Both the position numbers and the translations under genes were made by a program. Below the pieces are notes generated by a model, which ran no database searches, was not told the DNA's origin, and saw nothing but the letters and a program-made list of their open reading frames with translations. Shown piece by piece: positions 12,966-25,089 of a stretch of 64,000 bases of DNA (its first letter is position 1; every line of letters begins with the position of its first letter). Location: assembly GCA_029465975.1 (NCBI GenBank), contig CM055754.1, forward strand, positions 10,866,288 to 10,930,287. The letters run 5' to 3'. This DNA comes from Dallia pectoralis. Taxonomy: Eukaryota > Chordata > Actinopteri > Esociformes > Umbridae.

Positions 12966-13235
12966 GTAAATCTATCTAGTGTGGGTAGACAAACGTAAAT
13001 CTAGCTAGTGTGGGTAGACAGACGTAAATATAGCTAGTATGGGTAAACAGATGTAAATCTAGCTAGTGTGGATAGACAGACGTAAATCTAGCTAGTGTGG
13101 ATAGACAGACGTAAATCTAGCTAGTCTGGATAGACAGACGTAAATCTAGCTAGTGTGGGTAAACAGATGTAAATCTAGCGAGTGTGGATAGACAGACGTA
13201 AATCTAGCTAGTGTGGGTAGAGAAAAGTAAATCAA
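12966..13235. repeat. 29-bp minisatellite, about 9 copies
   Basis: Units contain 'gtaaatctagctagtgtgg' followed by variants of 'atagacagac'. Confidence 0.93.
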
Positions 13236-15620
13236 GCTAAAATGACAGAAATCATAAGATGTCATGTATCCATGTAACTTTACATCATTTGGAAAATTAA
13301 ATATTAAATAGTATAATACTATATATATATATAGCTATATATTTTTTGGGCATGGTGTACTGCTATATGAGGTTTCAGACACAGAGCGTTTGACTTGACA
13401 GCTCACACATTTGTAATGAAGACTTGGCAGAGAGCCAAATTCAACCTGGCAGAGTCGTCGGTAGTAGTCGTGAATACCTCTGGCAAAGCTGATTCAATTT
13501 GAAATGTATGGAATCGAGAAACATTGTGGAGACGCAAATCCCTGTTGGTCAGTGTCAGTGGTGGACAACATGGATGACGCATTCAACATGTGTATGGTAC
13601 TTCATCCTACAACACCGTGATAATCTAGAACCCAATTGAATAGCATAGTAGGCCGATGTAAAAAAGACCACTGCAATAACCTACTATAAGACAAGTTAGC
13701 CTGTTAACACTGTTGACCCAAGGGTACCAGACAAAAGCAGCTACAGCCTGTGTGTGAGCTGAATGGACCGTGGTCAAACATGTCCATCAACGGTATTACA
13801 AATGTGAAACCTTGCTACTATCTAACTGAAAGGGCGGGTTACCTCTCGAACCGTCATGCCAGAATAGCTGTGTTATAAGGCCAATAGAAATCATCTGATG
13901 GCTGTCTTTAGGCTGTATATTCTGCACATTGTCAATGACAGATGATTTTGTTGTGACTTAGTAAGAAGTGTTCATAAGAAATGAGAAGCAGGGGGATACG
14001 GGGACAGGTATTTAACTCAGATAGCGATATACGATCTAGGTAGCACAACTTGCACTAGAACGGAGCCATAGAAAATCAATCAAAACTTCACTATCTTGGG
14101 ACAAGCAGTGCAGCTGCCTCTAACTGGGAACCCAAAACCAGACACAGACACCTCATATGGCTAAATGGACCTCTAGGTCGAACAGGTGGCTAGAGGTCAC
14201 CTGTCCTTACAGTTACACTTATACCAGATATAATGAGGTGCAGTTAATTACATGATAGATTACTCTGCAAAGTTGTCTTATGAGAAAAGTTTGATATCCA
14301 TTAATATTGCTGCATGATTACTTGCAAGAGAGGCATGCCCTGCCATGGTATTAGAGTGCATGAATAATTAAGTTTCCTATCTGGTTGAGGAGTTTACATA
14401 TCCTCATCTGTGTTTTCCATAAATATTCAATGTCATGGTCAAGAGCGGCCTCAAAGGACAAGATCCAATAGCTATTAAAATCCATTACCCAAATGGCATT
14501 TATAGGCACCGTAAATATGAATTCTCATAGGTTTCTCCTACATTTCCAATGTTTTGTGTTGCTTGATATGAGTGTCTTAACCTAAAACATAAGATACCTC
14601 TCAGGAATGCTATGTGATGCATCTCCCCAACTGCAGTGACAACCAACTTTTTTGTCTCATCCTCAAAAGGTGGGATATTGAACGATTCTTTAAGGGATAA
14701 AAAAGATGTAAGACCTCAAACTCCAGAGATTTCCATAAAGATCCAATGAGCATGGGTTTTGGAGGTTGGGAGCCCAGGGAAGGGGTTTTGACGTCATCTG
14801 TATTTATTCTTTATTTATTAAGTACTGTCAAATTTTTATTTAGAAGGGGAGAGCAATATATAACTAGATGTTGCTGTCCTCACGCTTGTTTAACACTCCT
14901 GAGTGATAGAGCTGCGTGCATAGAGAGACAGACCAACGATTATTGTGGATGCGATTTATGAACTAACAAAGACAAATATTTGTGGTTTGTCCTTATTCCC
15001 CTTTAATTGTCAGTCCTCTTTTAAAGTTTACACATATGTACTGCTAAGTGGCAATCAGCCTAAAATAACCTCTGCATCTGCTTTTGTAATGGTGATTTAG
15101 TTACTTCAAAGTAACTGTCCTTTTCTGCGTGGTGTTATTTTGCCAAGTTTTTGTTTTGGTCATCCCTACTTTTCCTTTTTGAAGACTATTCGGAAGACAC
15201 AGGCATTAGCAAGACGAGTCTCACAATTCAAAGAGAGGAAAAACATAGATTACTGAGTTGCTGTGAAACAATAATGGATTTGCCTTTGATGTGCACACGT
15301 TTTGCCTGAAGAGTTTGTAATTCCCGGAACCAGGTGCGAACTTTGTTCTCTCCCTCCAGCTCACAACACACACCACTCCATCATGATTTCTCTCTCTAAT
15401 TCCATTACTATGTCTCCTATTAATTTGAAACAAATGCATGAATCTCTTAGGAAAAAACATTAATGCTTTATGGATTAATATAGCATTGGATGCAATTGCT
15501 CAGCCAGTTCAAAACAAATGAAATAAAATGAAAGAGTCATAAAGGATATAGTCTCTAGCAGAACATTCCTCCCTCTGGCTCTCACAGCGTTTCTTTCTCT
15601 AGTCAATGTTCAAACATGTA
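13236..15620. other. 2.4 kb of intergenic DNA, nothing recognised
   Basis: Contains a short (ta)n run near 13321. Otherwise unique-looking AT-rich DNA with only short open frames. No exon-like segment flanked by convincing splice sites was identified. Confidence 0.5.
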
Positions 15621-15626
15621 AGCTAG

Positions 15627-16226
15627 TACCAACTGCACTAAACCAGACTCACTGCATACCAACACGTTCTATAGAACTGCACTAAACCAGACTCACTGCA
15701 TACCAACACGTTCTATAGAACTGCACTAAACCAGACTCCCTGCATACCAACACGTTCTATAGAACTGCACTAAACCAGACTCCCTGCATACCAACACGTT
15801 CTATAGAACTGCACTAAACCAGACTCCCTGCATACCAACAAGTTCTATAGAACTGCAATAAACCAGACTCACTGCATACCAACACGTTCTATAGAACTGC
15901 ACTAAACCAGACTCCCTGCATACCAACACGTTCTATAGAACTGCACTAAACCAGACTCCCTGCATACCAACAAGTTCTATAGAACTGCAATAAACCAGAC
16001 TCACTGCATACCGACACGTTCTATAGAACTGCACTAAACCAGACTCCCTGCATACCAACACGTTCTATAGAACTGCACTAAACCAGACTCACTGCATACC
16101 AACACGTTCTATAGAACTGCACTAAACCAGACTCACCGCATACAAACACGTTCTATAGAACTGCAATAAACCAGACTCACTGCATACCAACACGTTCTAT
16201 AGAACTGCACTAAACCAGACTCACTG
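15627..16226. repeat. 44-bp minisatellite, about 13.6 copies
   Basis: Units contain 'ctgcataccaacacgttcta' and 'gaactgcactaaaccagact'. Variants (actc/ctcc, cacg/caag, cact/caat) recur as blocks. Confidence 0.95.
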
Positions 16227-16490
16227 CAAAGGACCAACAACATATTGTGGTCATAATGTCTGTTAGTACGCAAAGGACCAAGAACATATTGTGGTCATAA
16301 TGGTTTGGCAGTTTTCAAAGGACCAACAACATATTGTGGTCATAATGTTTTGTTAGTACGCAAAGGACCAAGAACATATTGTGGTCATAATGGTTTGGCA
16401 GTTTGCAAAGGACCAACAACATATTGTGGTCATAATGTTTTGGCAGTACGCACAGGACCAACAACATATTGTGGTCATAATGTTTTGGCT
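16227..16490. repeat. 45-bp minisatellite, about 6 copies
   Basis: Starts directly where the 44-bp array ends. Units contain 'aaaggaccaacaacatattg' and 'tggtcataatg'. The unit is unrelated to the 44-bp unit. The 85-codon open frame over it is an artefact of a 45-bp period. Confidence 0.93.
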
Positions 16491-16995
16491 AGTCAGTGTA
16501 TCTTTGGTTGCTGTAAGGGAGTAGGCACACTTAATCTAACCATCACATTAGAGATCGGCTAAAATAAGTTGATAACCTTTTCTACACGCAAAACTGTGTT
16601 AATGAAATGAATGATGTTTGGTGTAGTACGGTTTCTGTGGTGGATTCATGTTTTCAATGATACCGTCTACTGGAGCTGAAAACCACTCACTCGGTCCCCC
16701 TTTGAATTGTCTCCCTTTGAAGAGAGATATCGCAAGAACACTCTCAAGAAATATACTGTAATGTTTTATGTCATGTTGTACCTGCAGCTCACAGAAGATT
16801 TTTACATTCTGTCTTGTACGCTGTTGTTCTTTAGTGTTTTCCAGTTTTTTCTTGAGCGTTGTGTTCTAACGTCAAAAACAGCTTATAGTGAGATGTTCAT
16901 TCACTTTCCTCCTCTAGCACCTCCGTTTGGTTGTAACAAAGCTTTTACCAGTAAGAGCATTTTCCTTATCACACACACTCCCAGAAAACAATGGT
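16491..16995. other. intergenic DNA, nothing recognised
   Basis: A 104-codon open frame at 16707-17021 runs into the next array and shows no known domain. I do not support it as a gene. Confidence 0.45.
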
Positions 16996-18312
16996 ACGTG
17001 CTAGATATTACCTCTGTGTGAAATATGTCTCCAGTACGTGCTAGATATTACCTCTGTGTGACATATGTCTCCAGTACGTGCTAGATATTACCTCTGTGTG
17101 AAATACAATGGTACGTGCTAGAAATTACCTCTGTGTGACATCTGTCTCCAGTACGTGCTAGATATTACCTCTGTGTGACATATGTCTCCAGTACGTGCTA
17201 GATATTACCTCTGTGTGACATATGTCTCCAGTACGTGCTAGATATTACCTCTGTGTGACATATGTCTCCAGTACGTGCTAGATATTACCTCTGTGTGACA
17301 TATGTCTCCAGTACGTGCTAGATATTACCTCTGTGTGACATATGTCTCCAGTACGTGCTAGATATTACCTCTGTGTGACATATGTCTCCAGTACGTGCTA
17401 GATATTACCTCTGTGTGAAATACAATGGTACGTGCTAGATATTACCTCTGTGTGACATATGTCTCCAGTACGTGCTAGATATTACCTCTGTGTGACTATG
17501 TCTCCAGTACGTGCTAGATATTACCTCTGTGTGACATATGTCTCCAGTACATGCTAGATATTACCTCTGTGTGACATATGTCTCCAGTACGTGCTAGATA
17601 TTTTCTCTGTGTGACATATGTCTCCAGTACGTGCTAGATATTACCTCTGTGTGACATATGTCTCCAGTACGTGCTAGATATTAGCTCTGTGTGAAATACA
17701 ATGGTACGTGCTAGATATTACCTCTGTGTGACATATGTCTCCAGTACGTGCTAGATATTTCCTCTGTGTGACATATGTCTCCAGTACGTGCTAGATATTA
17801 CCTCTGTGTAACATATGTCTCCAGTACGTGCTAGATATTACCTCTGTGTGACATATGTCTCTAGTACGTGCTAGATATTACCTCTGTGTAACATATGTCT
17901 CCAGTACGTGCTAGATATTACCTCTGTGTAACATATGTCTCTAGTACGTGCTAGATATTACCTCTGTGTGACATATGTCTCCAGTACGTGCTAGATATTA
18001 CCTCTGTGTGACATATGTCTCCAGTACGTGCTAGATATTACCTCTGTGTGACATATGTCTCCAGTACGTGCTAGATGTTACCTCTGTGTGACATATGTCT
18101 CCAGTACGTGCTAGATATTACCTCTGTGTGACATATGTCTCCAGTACGTGCTAGATATTACCTCTGTGTGACATATGTCTCCAGTACGTGCTAGATATTA
18201 CCTCTGTGTGACATATGTCTCCAGTACGTGCTAGATATTACCTCTGTGTGACATATGTCTCCAGTACGTGCTAGATATTACCTCTGTGTGACATATGTCT
18301 TCAGTACGTGCT
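16996..18312. repeat. 40-bp minisatellite, about 33 copies
   Basis: Highly uniform units containing 'gtacgtgctagatattacct' and 'ctgtgtgacatatgtctcca'. A shorter variant joined by 'aaatacaatg' occurs three or four times (about 17101, 17418, 17694), marking internal block duplications. Confidence 0.97.
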
Positions 18313-18344
18313 CTTAAGGATTACAAATCCCCCAACATGGACTC

Positions 18345-18918
18345 AATTGGCGCTTTTCCACTACACAGAACCAGCTCAACTTGACTTGGCCCCACTCAGC
18401 TCGGCTCACTTTCGCTCCGTTTTCCATTGCAGATCGTCATAGCGACGCGGCAGGAAACTGCTGTGACGTAATCTTCTACGCGACACACACTCGCTACCCA
18501 CACACACACAAGACAATGGAGGAAATTGAGTGTAGCTGTGTTTGACCGCAGGATGTGGCTGTTTCTCACGGCGTATTCTTTCGGTTTGCCATAGTATTCG
18601 TAATGGATAATATGTACAGCTCTCACGCAATCTCTGGCCAAACTATTTAAAATGGTGGGATTACTCAGGATACTACATCTGGCGCGTGCAATGATGACGC
18701 TGTGAATAGTGACGATTCTCTGACCAATCAGCAGTCTGCTGTATTTTCACGTCACATTTTAGTATCGCCTCAGCTCGCTCAGAACCTCGCCTGAGGTGGT
18801 ACGAAAAAAAGTACCTGGAAGCATGTAGAGGTACAACTTTTACCCAGTGGAAAACCAAAAAAGCAGAGTCGAGTCGAGCTGAGGCGAGCTGGTTCTGTGT
18901 AGTGGAAAAGCGCCAATT
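18345..18918. mobile_element. MITE, 574 bp, perfect 33-bp terminal inverted repeats
   Basis: The first 33 bases (18345-18377) and the last 33 (18886-18918) are exact reverse complements, beginning 'aattggcgcttttccactac' and ending with its complement. Subterminal sequence is less well matched. There is no transposase; minus-strand frames inside are short and domainless. No clear target duplication beyond the AATT that is part of the ends, so the superfamily is undecided (PIF/Harbinger or hAT possible). Confidence 0.8.
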
Positions 18919-19204
18919 AAATGTTTCTGAAATAACGGGAATAAAGATTAAATAATGATGTTGTACGTACTTTCCTAGCTTAGATAAAGTAGTGATACCT
19001 TCATTCTTACCTTCCTCCCAGCCCTGTGGACTTGCTCTCTTCCTTTCCATCCTCTTGCTTCCTTCCTCCCAGGGTTCTCAGCCGCCACCACACTCCAGGT
19101 GAAATCAGGATTGTCTGTGTACAGGTGATCACATGACCTCTTCCTGCACCCGATATCTGAAGGAACAGTCACCATATGGTATTAAGTTAGTGGGAGAGAA
19201 ACCA
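18919..19204. other. spacer, nothing recognised
   Basis: Short unique-looking sequence between the MITE and the next array. Confidence 0.5.
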
Positions 19205-19503
19205 TGTCACAATGTAACACACATGATAATATACAACGTGACACACATGATAATATACAACGTGACACACATGATAATATACAACGTGACACACATAATA
19301 ATATACAACGTGACACACATAATAATATACAACATGACACACATAATAATATACAACGTGACACACATGATAATATACAACGTGACACACATAATAATAT
19401 ACAACGTGACACACATAATAATATACAACGTGACACACATGATAATATACAACGTGACACATAATAATATACGACATGAAACACATTATAATATACAACG
19501 CGA
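19205..19503. repeat. 24-bp minisatellite, about 12 copies
   Basis: Units read 'acacatgataatatacaacg' plus 'tg', with g/a variants. The 24-bp period leaves five frames open for 80-130 codons on both strands; these are artefacts. A further unit-like piece lies at 20161-20195, beyond an inserted hAT fragment. Confidence 0.95.
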
Positions 19504-20160
19504 CTATCAATTCAGTCATTTGCAACAGTTGTAAAAGTTTAATTTTGGCAATGGGGGGAACTACCCCCATTTGGCCACACAGCACGCAATCCGTTTGCAG
19601 GACTGTCGCGTGTTTGATTCTCTACTACTCAGCGACACAACAACAACAAGTGAGTCAAGCAGCAGCGGAGCTAATGAGACGGCATCTGCTATAAATGCCA
19701 AAGGTGACTTGCCCAAGTTGATAGTTGTGGTCTTTACAGAAGACTTCTTTCTATTTTGTATGTCAGTTCAGTTGAATTTAGTTTCAGGTTGAATATTCCC
19801 AAAGGAACAAGCTCTTCCTTGACTGTTTACCGTCTGTGTGTTTTATTTTTATGGCACTTAAATGGCAGTTTTTTTTTGCCTGGACCAATGATTGTGAAAA
19901 AATCTATAGGTCCCTGGACTTTACTTTGTAGCTCACCTACTTTTAGGTTTGTTCTGAGGTTGCTACACATAATTTGTGTATACTCTTGAGTATGTGCGGT
20001 GTTCTTATCAGATATTAAAGCGAGTTAATACAAACAAACAAATTTGTAATTATTTCCTCACCCAATGAGAATCGATAAGAGAATCGATAAGGAATCGGAT
20101 CGATAAGCAATATCGATAATGGAATCGGAATGTTTAATTCTTATCAATTCCCATCCCTAA
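19504..20160 (-). mobile_element. hAT-like fragment interrupting the 24-bp array
   Basis: The right edge, 20040-20160, is rich in 'atcgataa' and 'gaatcgg' motifs and ends 'attcccatcccta', the reverse complement of a frequent fish hAT terminus. Array-like sequence resumes immediately after it (20161-20195). The left terminus was not identified, so the fragment may be truncated or rearranged. Frames inside (19571-19989) show no transposase. Confidence 0.45.
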
Positions 20161-20195
20161 ATGTGACACACATAATAATATACGACGTGAAACAC
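20161..20195. repeat. isolated copy of the 24-bp array unit
   Basis: Matches the last units of the array at about 19450-19490, including the 'tacgac' variant and 'tgaaacac'. It marks the far side of the insertion. Confidence 0.75.
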
Positions 20196-20214
20196 TTTCT
20201 GGTGATTCAATTGC

Positions 20215-21696
20215 TAATGAACAGAAAACTGACAACTAATTAAAATCCCAAATTCAGTATCTCTGAAAAATAGAATATTACAATACAAAAATTTTTTTTT
20301 TAGAAATGATGGCCAACTGAAAAGTATGAACATGAAAGGTATGAGCATGTACAGCACTCAATACTTAGTTGGGGCTCCTTTTGCCTGAATTGCTGCAGCA
20401 ATCCTTGTGGCATGGAGTCGATCAGTCTGTGGCACTGCTCAGGTGTTATGAGAGCCCAGGTTGCTCTGATAGTGGCCTTCAGATCTTCTGCATTGTTGGG
20501 TCTGGCATATCGCATCTTCCTTTTCACAATACCCCATAGATTTTCTATAGGGTTAAGCTCAGGCGAGTTTGCTGGCCAATTAAGAACAGGGATACCATGG
20601 TCCTTAAACCAGGTACTGGTAGCTTTGGCACTGTGTGCAGGTGCCAAGTCCTGTTGGAAAATGAAATCTGCATCTGCATAAAGTTGTTCAGCAGCAGGAA
20701 GCATGTAGTGCTCTAAAACTTCCTGGTAGACGGCTGCGTTGACCTTGGACTTGAGAAAACACAGTGGACCAACACCAGCAGAAGACATGGCACCCCAAAC
20801 CATCACTGACTGTGGAAACTTTACACTGGACTTCAAGCAACGTGGATTCTATGCCTCTCCTCTCTTCCTCCAGACTCTGGGACCTTGATTTCCAAAGGAA
20901 ATGCAAAATGTACTTTCATCAGAGAACATAACTTTGGACCACTCAGCTGCAGTCCAGTCCTTTTTGTCTTTAGCCCAGGCGAGACGCTTCTGGCACTGTG
21001 TCTTGTTCAAGAGTGACTTGACACAAGGAATGCGACAGCAGAAACCCATATCTTGCATACGTCTGTGCGTGGTGGTTCTTGAAGCACTGACTCCAGCTGC
21101 AGTCCAGTCTTAGTGAATCTCCCCCACATTTTTGAATGGGTTTTGTTTCACAATCCTCTCCAGGGTGCGGTTATCCCTATTGCTTGTACACTTTTTTCTA
21201 CCACATCTTTTCCTTCCCTTCGCCTCTCTATTCATGTGCTTGGAGACAGAGCTCTGTGAACAGCCAGCCTCTTTAGCAATGACATTTTGTGTCTTGCCAT
21301 TCTTGTCTTGCAAGTTGTCTTGCAAGTTGTCAATGGTCGTCTTTTGGACAGCTGTCAAGTCAGCAGTCTTCCCCATGATTGTGTAGCTTACAGAACTATA
21401 CTGAGAAACCACTGAAAGGTCTTTGCAGGTGTTTTGAGTTAATTAGCTGAATAGAGTGTGGCACTAGGTGTCTTCAATATTAAACCTTTTCCCAATATTC
21501 TAATTGTCTGAGATACTGATTTTGGGGTTTTCATTAGTTGTCAGTTATAATCATCAAAATGAAAAGGAATGAACACTTGAACTATATCAGTCTGTGTGTA
21601 ATGAAGGTATACATTATACAAATGTTCACTTTTTGAATGTAATTACTGAAATAAATCAACTTTTTGATGATATTCTAATTATATGACCAGCACCTG
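20215..21696 (-). mobile_element. Tc1-like transposon, left end lost
   Basis: The right end (21640-21696) has the outer inverted repeat closing with 'tgaccagcacctg' followed by TA, the Tc1 target dinucleotide. Inner inverted-repeat arms survive on both sides: 20229-20280 and 21490-21543 are imperfect reverse complements carrying 'ctgacaactaat'. The outer arm expected on the left is missing; sequence there goes straight into the array-like copy at 20161-20195. The broken transposase lies between the arms. Confidence 0.8.
20300..21376 (-). pseudogene. Tc1 transposase, frameshifted
   Basis: Tc1/mariner transposases cut and paste their element at TA sites through a DDE catalytic triad. Three consecutive pieces in different frames cover the protein. 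The N-terminal piece (from 21376 to 21110) holds the helix-turn-helix DNA-binding region with GCSQSSVSKH. The middle piece (21058-20849) has the first catalytic aspartate in FSDEST. The C-terminal piece (20836-20300) has WGAMSS, the second aspartate in QQDLAPAHS and the glutamate in SPELNPIENLW. Total length matches the usual 340 residues or so, but at least two frame breaks, near 21060-21110 and 20840-20850, make it non-functional. All three catalytic residues are kept, suggesting fairly recent decay. Confidence 0.85.
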
Positions 21697-21699
21697 TAT

Positions 21700-22228
21700 A
21701 TACAGTCTTATAAAGAGTGACGAACAGCAGTTACTGCATATATATACAGTCTTATACCGAGAGACTAACAGCAGTGACTGCAAATATATACAGTCTTATA
21801 CAGAGTGACTAACAGCAATGACTGCATATATATATATAGTCTTATACAGAGTGACTAACAGCAGTGACTGCATATATATATATAGTCTTATACAGAGTGA
21901 CTAACAGCAGTGACTGCATATATATATATATATAGTCTTATACAGAGTGACGAACAGCAGTTACTGCATATATATACAGTCTTATACCGAGAGACTAACA
22001 GCAGTGACTGCATATATATACAGTCTTATACAGAGTGACTAACAGCAGTGACTGCATATATATACAGTCTTATACAGAGTGACTAACAGCAGTGACTGCA
22101 TATATATACAGTCTTATACAGAGTGACTAACAGCAGTGACTGCATATATATATAGTCTTATACAGAGAGACTAACAGCAGTGACTGCATATATATATAGT
22201 CTTATACTGAGTGACTAAGAGCAGTAAC

Positions 22229-22270
<42 letters not shown>

Positions 22271-22310
22271 TATACTGAGTGACTAAGAGCAGTAACTGCA
22301 TATATATTCA
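21700..22310. repeat. minisatellite of about 44 bp with embedded (ta)n
   Basis: Units share 'agtcttatacagagtgacta' and 'acagcagtgactgcatat', joined by (ta)n tracts of variable length, up to about 34 bp near 22230-22265. Confidence 0.93.
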
Positions 22311-22317
22311 TACATTT

Positions 22318-22380
22318 TCCTTTTGCACGCAATGGGAATTAATCCCAAAACCCAATGCTCTACCAACTAAGTTACTGTAA
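22318..22380 (-). other. tRNA-like relic (possible SINE head)
   Basis: On the minus strand the stretch reads 'agttggtagagcattggg', like an RNA polymerase III A box region, then 'gggattaattccc' where a B box would be. Pairing is too poor for a functional tRNA. It could be the decayed head of a tRNA-derived SINE. Confidence 0.35.
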
Positions 22381-22690
22381 CATGACAGCAGTGTTTCTGG
22401 AGGTCCACTGTTTGTTGTTCAAGGAAAGTGAAATAGTCTACTTTGTCTATTATTTGCTTTGATACACAGTAGAAGGATTTAAATGATCTGTGAAGGAAAA
22501 ATCAAAGGCAACAGGCAAACGCTTGAAAAGTAATTTAATTTCTTGCGCACATGGCTTTTATCCTTTCTCAGAAACGTTTCGTAGTACACAGGATTTGAAG
22601 TAAAATGTCTGTATTCAAAGGGAGGTTATACTGCCATGGTGTTCTGAAACAATTTGTTATTGCAACAATAAACCATTGTGGAAAAATGTA
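22381..22690. other. intergenic DNA, nothing recognised
   Basis: Unique-looking AT-rich sequence between the tRNA-like relic and the 32-bp array. Confidence 0.5.
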
Positions 22691-22694
22691 TCAG

Positions 22695-24664
22695 GCAGAA
22701 AATTGCACGTAGTGTACACTAACTCCCTTTATAATTGCACGTAGTGTACACTAACTCCCTCTATAATTGCAGGTAGTGTACATTAACTCCCTCTATAATT
22801 GCAGGTAGTGTACACTAACTCCCTTATAATTGCATGAAGTGTACACTAACTCCCTCTATAATTGCACGTAGTGTACATTAACTCCCTCTATAATTGCACG
22901 TAGTGTACACTAACTCCCTTTATAATTGCATGTAGTGTACACTAACTCCCTCTATAATTGCACGTAGTGTACACTAACTCCCTCTATAATTGCACGTAGT
23001 GTACATTAACTCCTTCTAGAATTGCAGGTAGTGTACACTAACTCCCTCTATAATTGCACGTAGTATACACTAACTCCCTCTATAATTGCACGTAGTGTAC
23101 ACTAACTCCCTCTATAATTGCACGTAGTGTACACTAACTCCCTCTATAATTGCAGGTAGTGTACACTAACTCCCTCTAGAATTGCAGGTAGTGTACACTA
23201 ACTCCCTCTAGAATTGCAGGTAGTGTACACTAACTCCCTCTAGAATTGCAGGTAGTGTACACTAACTCCCTCTATAATTGCAGGTAGTGTACACTAACTC
23301 CCTCTATAATTGCACGTAGTGTACACTAACTCCCTCTATAATTGCATGTAGTGTACACTAACTCCCTCTATAATTGCACGTAGTGTACACTAACTCCCTC
23401 TATAATTGCACGTAGTGTACACTAACTCCCTCTATAATTGCACGTAGTGTACACTAACTCCCTCTATAATTGCACGTAGTGTACATTAACTCCCTCTATA
23501 ATTGCAGGTAGTGTACACTAACTCCCTCTATAATTGCACGTAGTGTACATTAACTCCCTCTATAATTGCACGTAGTGTACACTAACTCCCTCTATAATTG
23601 CAGGTAGTACACTGTTGCACGTAGTGTACACTAACTCCCTCTATAATTGCACATAGTGTACACTAACTCCCTCTATAATTGCACGTAGTGTGTACACTAA
23701 CTCCCTCTATAAGTAACTCCCTCTATAATTGCACGTAGTACACTAACTCCCTCTATAATTGCACGTAGTGTACACTAACTCCCTCTATAATTGCATGTAG
23801 TGTACACTAACTATAATTGCATGTAGTGTACACTAACTCCCTCTATAATTGCACGTAGTGTACACTAACTCCCTCTATAATTGCCTAACTCCCTCTATAA
23901 TTGCACGTAGTGTACACTAACTCCCTCTATAATTGCAGGTAGTGTACACTAACTCCTTCTATAATTGCAGGTAGTGTACACTAACTCCCTCTATAATTGC
24001 ACGTAGTGTACACTAACTCCCTCTATAATTGCACATAGTGTACACTAACTCCCTCTATAATTGCACGTAGTGTACAATAACTCCTTCTAGAATTGCAGGT
24101 AGTGTACACTAACTCCCTCTATAATTGCACGTAGTGTACACTAACTCCCTCTATAATTGCACATAGTGTACACTAACTCCCTCTATAATTGCACGTAGTG
24201 TACAATAACTCCTTCTAGAATTGCAGGTAGTGTACACTAACTCCCTCTAGAATTGCAGGTAGTGTACACTAACTCCCTCTATAATTGCACGTAGTATACA
24301 CTAACTCCCTCTATAATTGCACGTAGTGTACACTAACTCCCTCTAGAATTGCAGGTAGTGTACACTAACTCCCTCTAGAATTGCAGGTAGTGTACACTAA
24401 CTCCCTCTAGAATTGCAGGTAGTGTACACTAACTCCCTCTAGAATTACACATAGTGTTTACTAACTCCCTCTATAATTGCACATAGTGTACACTAACTCC
24501 CTCTATAATTGCACGTAGTGTACACTAACTCCCTCTATAATTGCACATAGTGTACACTAACTCCCTCTATAATTGCACATAGTGTACACTAACTGCCTCT
24601 ATAATTGCACATAGTGTACACCAACTCCCTCTATAATTGCACGTAGTGTACACTAACTCCCTCT
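22695..24664. repeat. 32-bp minisatellite, about 61 copies
   Basis: Units contain 'gtagtgtacactaactccct' and 'ctataattgca'. Variants such as 'tagaattgcagg' and 'attgcacat' cluster in runs, and truncated units occur at about 23605, 23715 and 23810-23890, typical of unequal exchange or slippage. Confidence 0.97.
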
Positions 24665-24728
24665 TGCCCTTCTTCATTCCCACCATATATTCCTTCATCA
24701 GTCCATAAACACACTGTTCCCTCTGCAG

Positions 24729-24989
24729 GGGAGCAGAGACGTCCCTGTGGTTCCGCTAACTGACAATCTGTTCTTCAGAGTGCTTTACCAGTTTCAGATG
24801 GGATTCTCACCATGGGTTCTTATACAAAGGAGCCCCAAGCTGAGTGCATCTATCAGCCCCTCTAGTCGCCTCTCTAACAGCCCCACCATCCAATCTCCCC
24901 TCAGGCGTTCCTGTTCTCTGGTTACTTTACACAGATACCCACTGAGGTGGGAGACACCAAACATGTCCACACAGCTGTACGGATCTTAA
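24729..24989 (+). CDS. candidate 3'-terminal coding exon, unknown protein
   Basis: A pyrimidine-rich tract ending 'ttccctctgcag' at 24717-24728 looks like a splice acceptor. From 24729 an uninterrupted frame runs 86 codons to a TAA at 24987. It reads GSRDVPVVPLTDNLFFRVLY at its start, then a serine- and proline-rich tail that includes SPKLSASISPSSRLS. Composition is more GC-balanced and codon-like than the flanks, and the segment is unique, bounded by arrays on both sides. I do not recognise the protein. No upstream exon, start codon or polyadenylation site tied to it was identified, so it may equally be a chance open frame or part of a long non-coding transcript. Confidence 0.25.
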   Translation, partial: GSRDVPVVPLTDNLFFRVLYQFQMGFSPWVLIQRSPKLSASISPSSRLSNSPTIQSPLRRSCSLVTLHRYPLRWETPNMSTQLYGS

Positions 24990-25089
24990 GGTGTTTCTTG
25001 TTTAACCACACCAGTGAAAGCATGTTTGATAAAAGAACAACAATACAGGTTTAATTGAGAACAGAATTGTTGGGCATTAAGACTAACCC

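Noticed and set aside
22695..24664. CRISPR-like appearance of regular 32-bp repeats
   Set aside because: Units are head-to-tail without spacers of unique sequence, and the context is vertebrate DNA.
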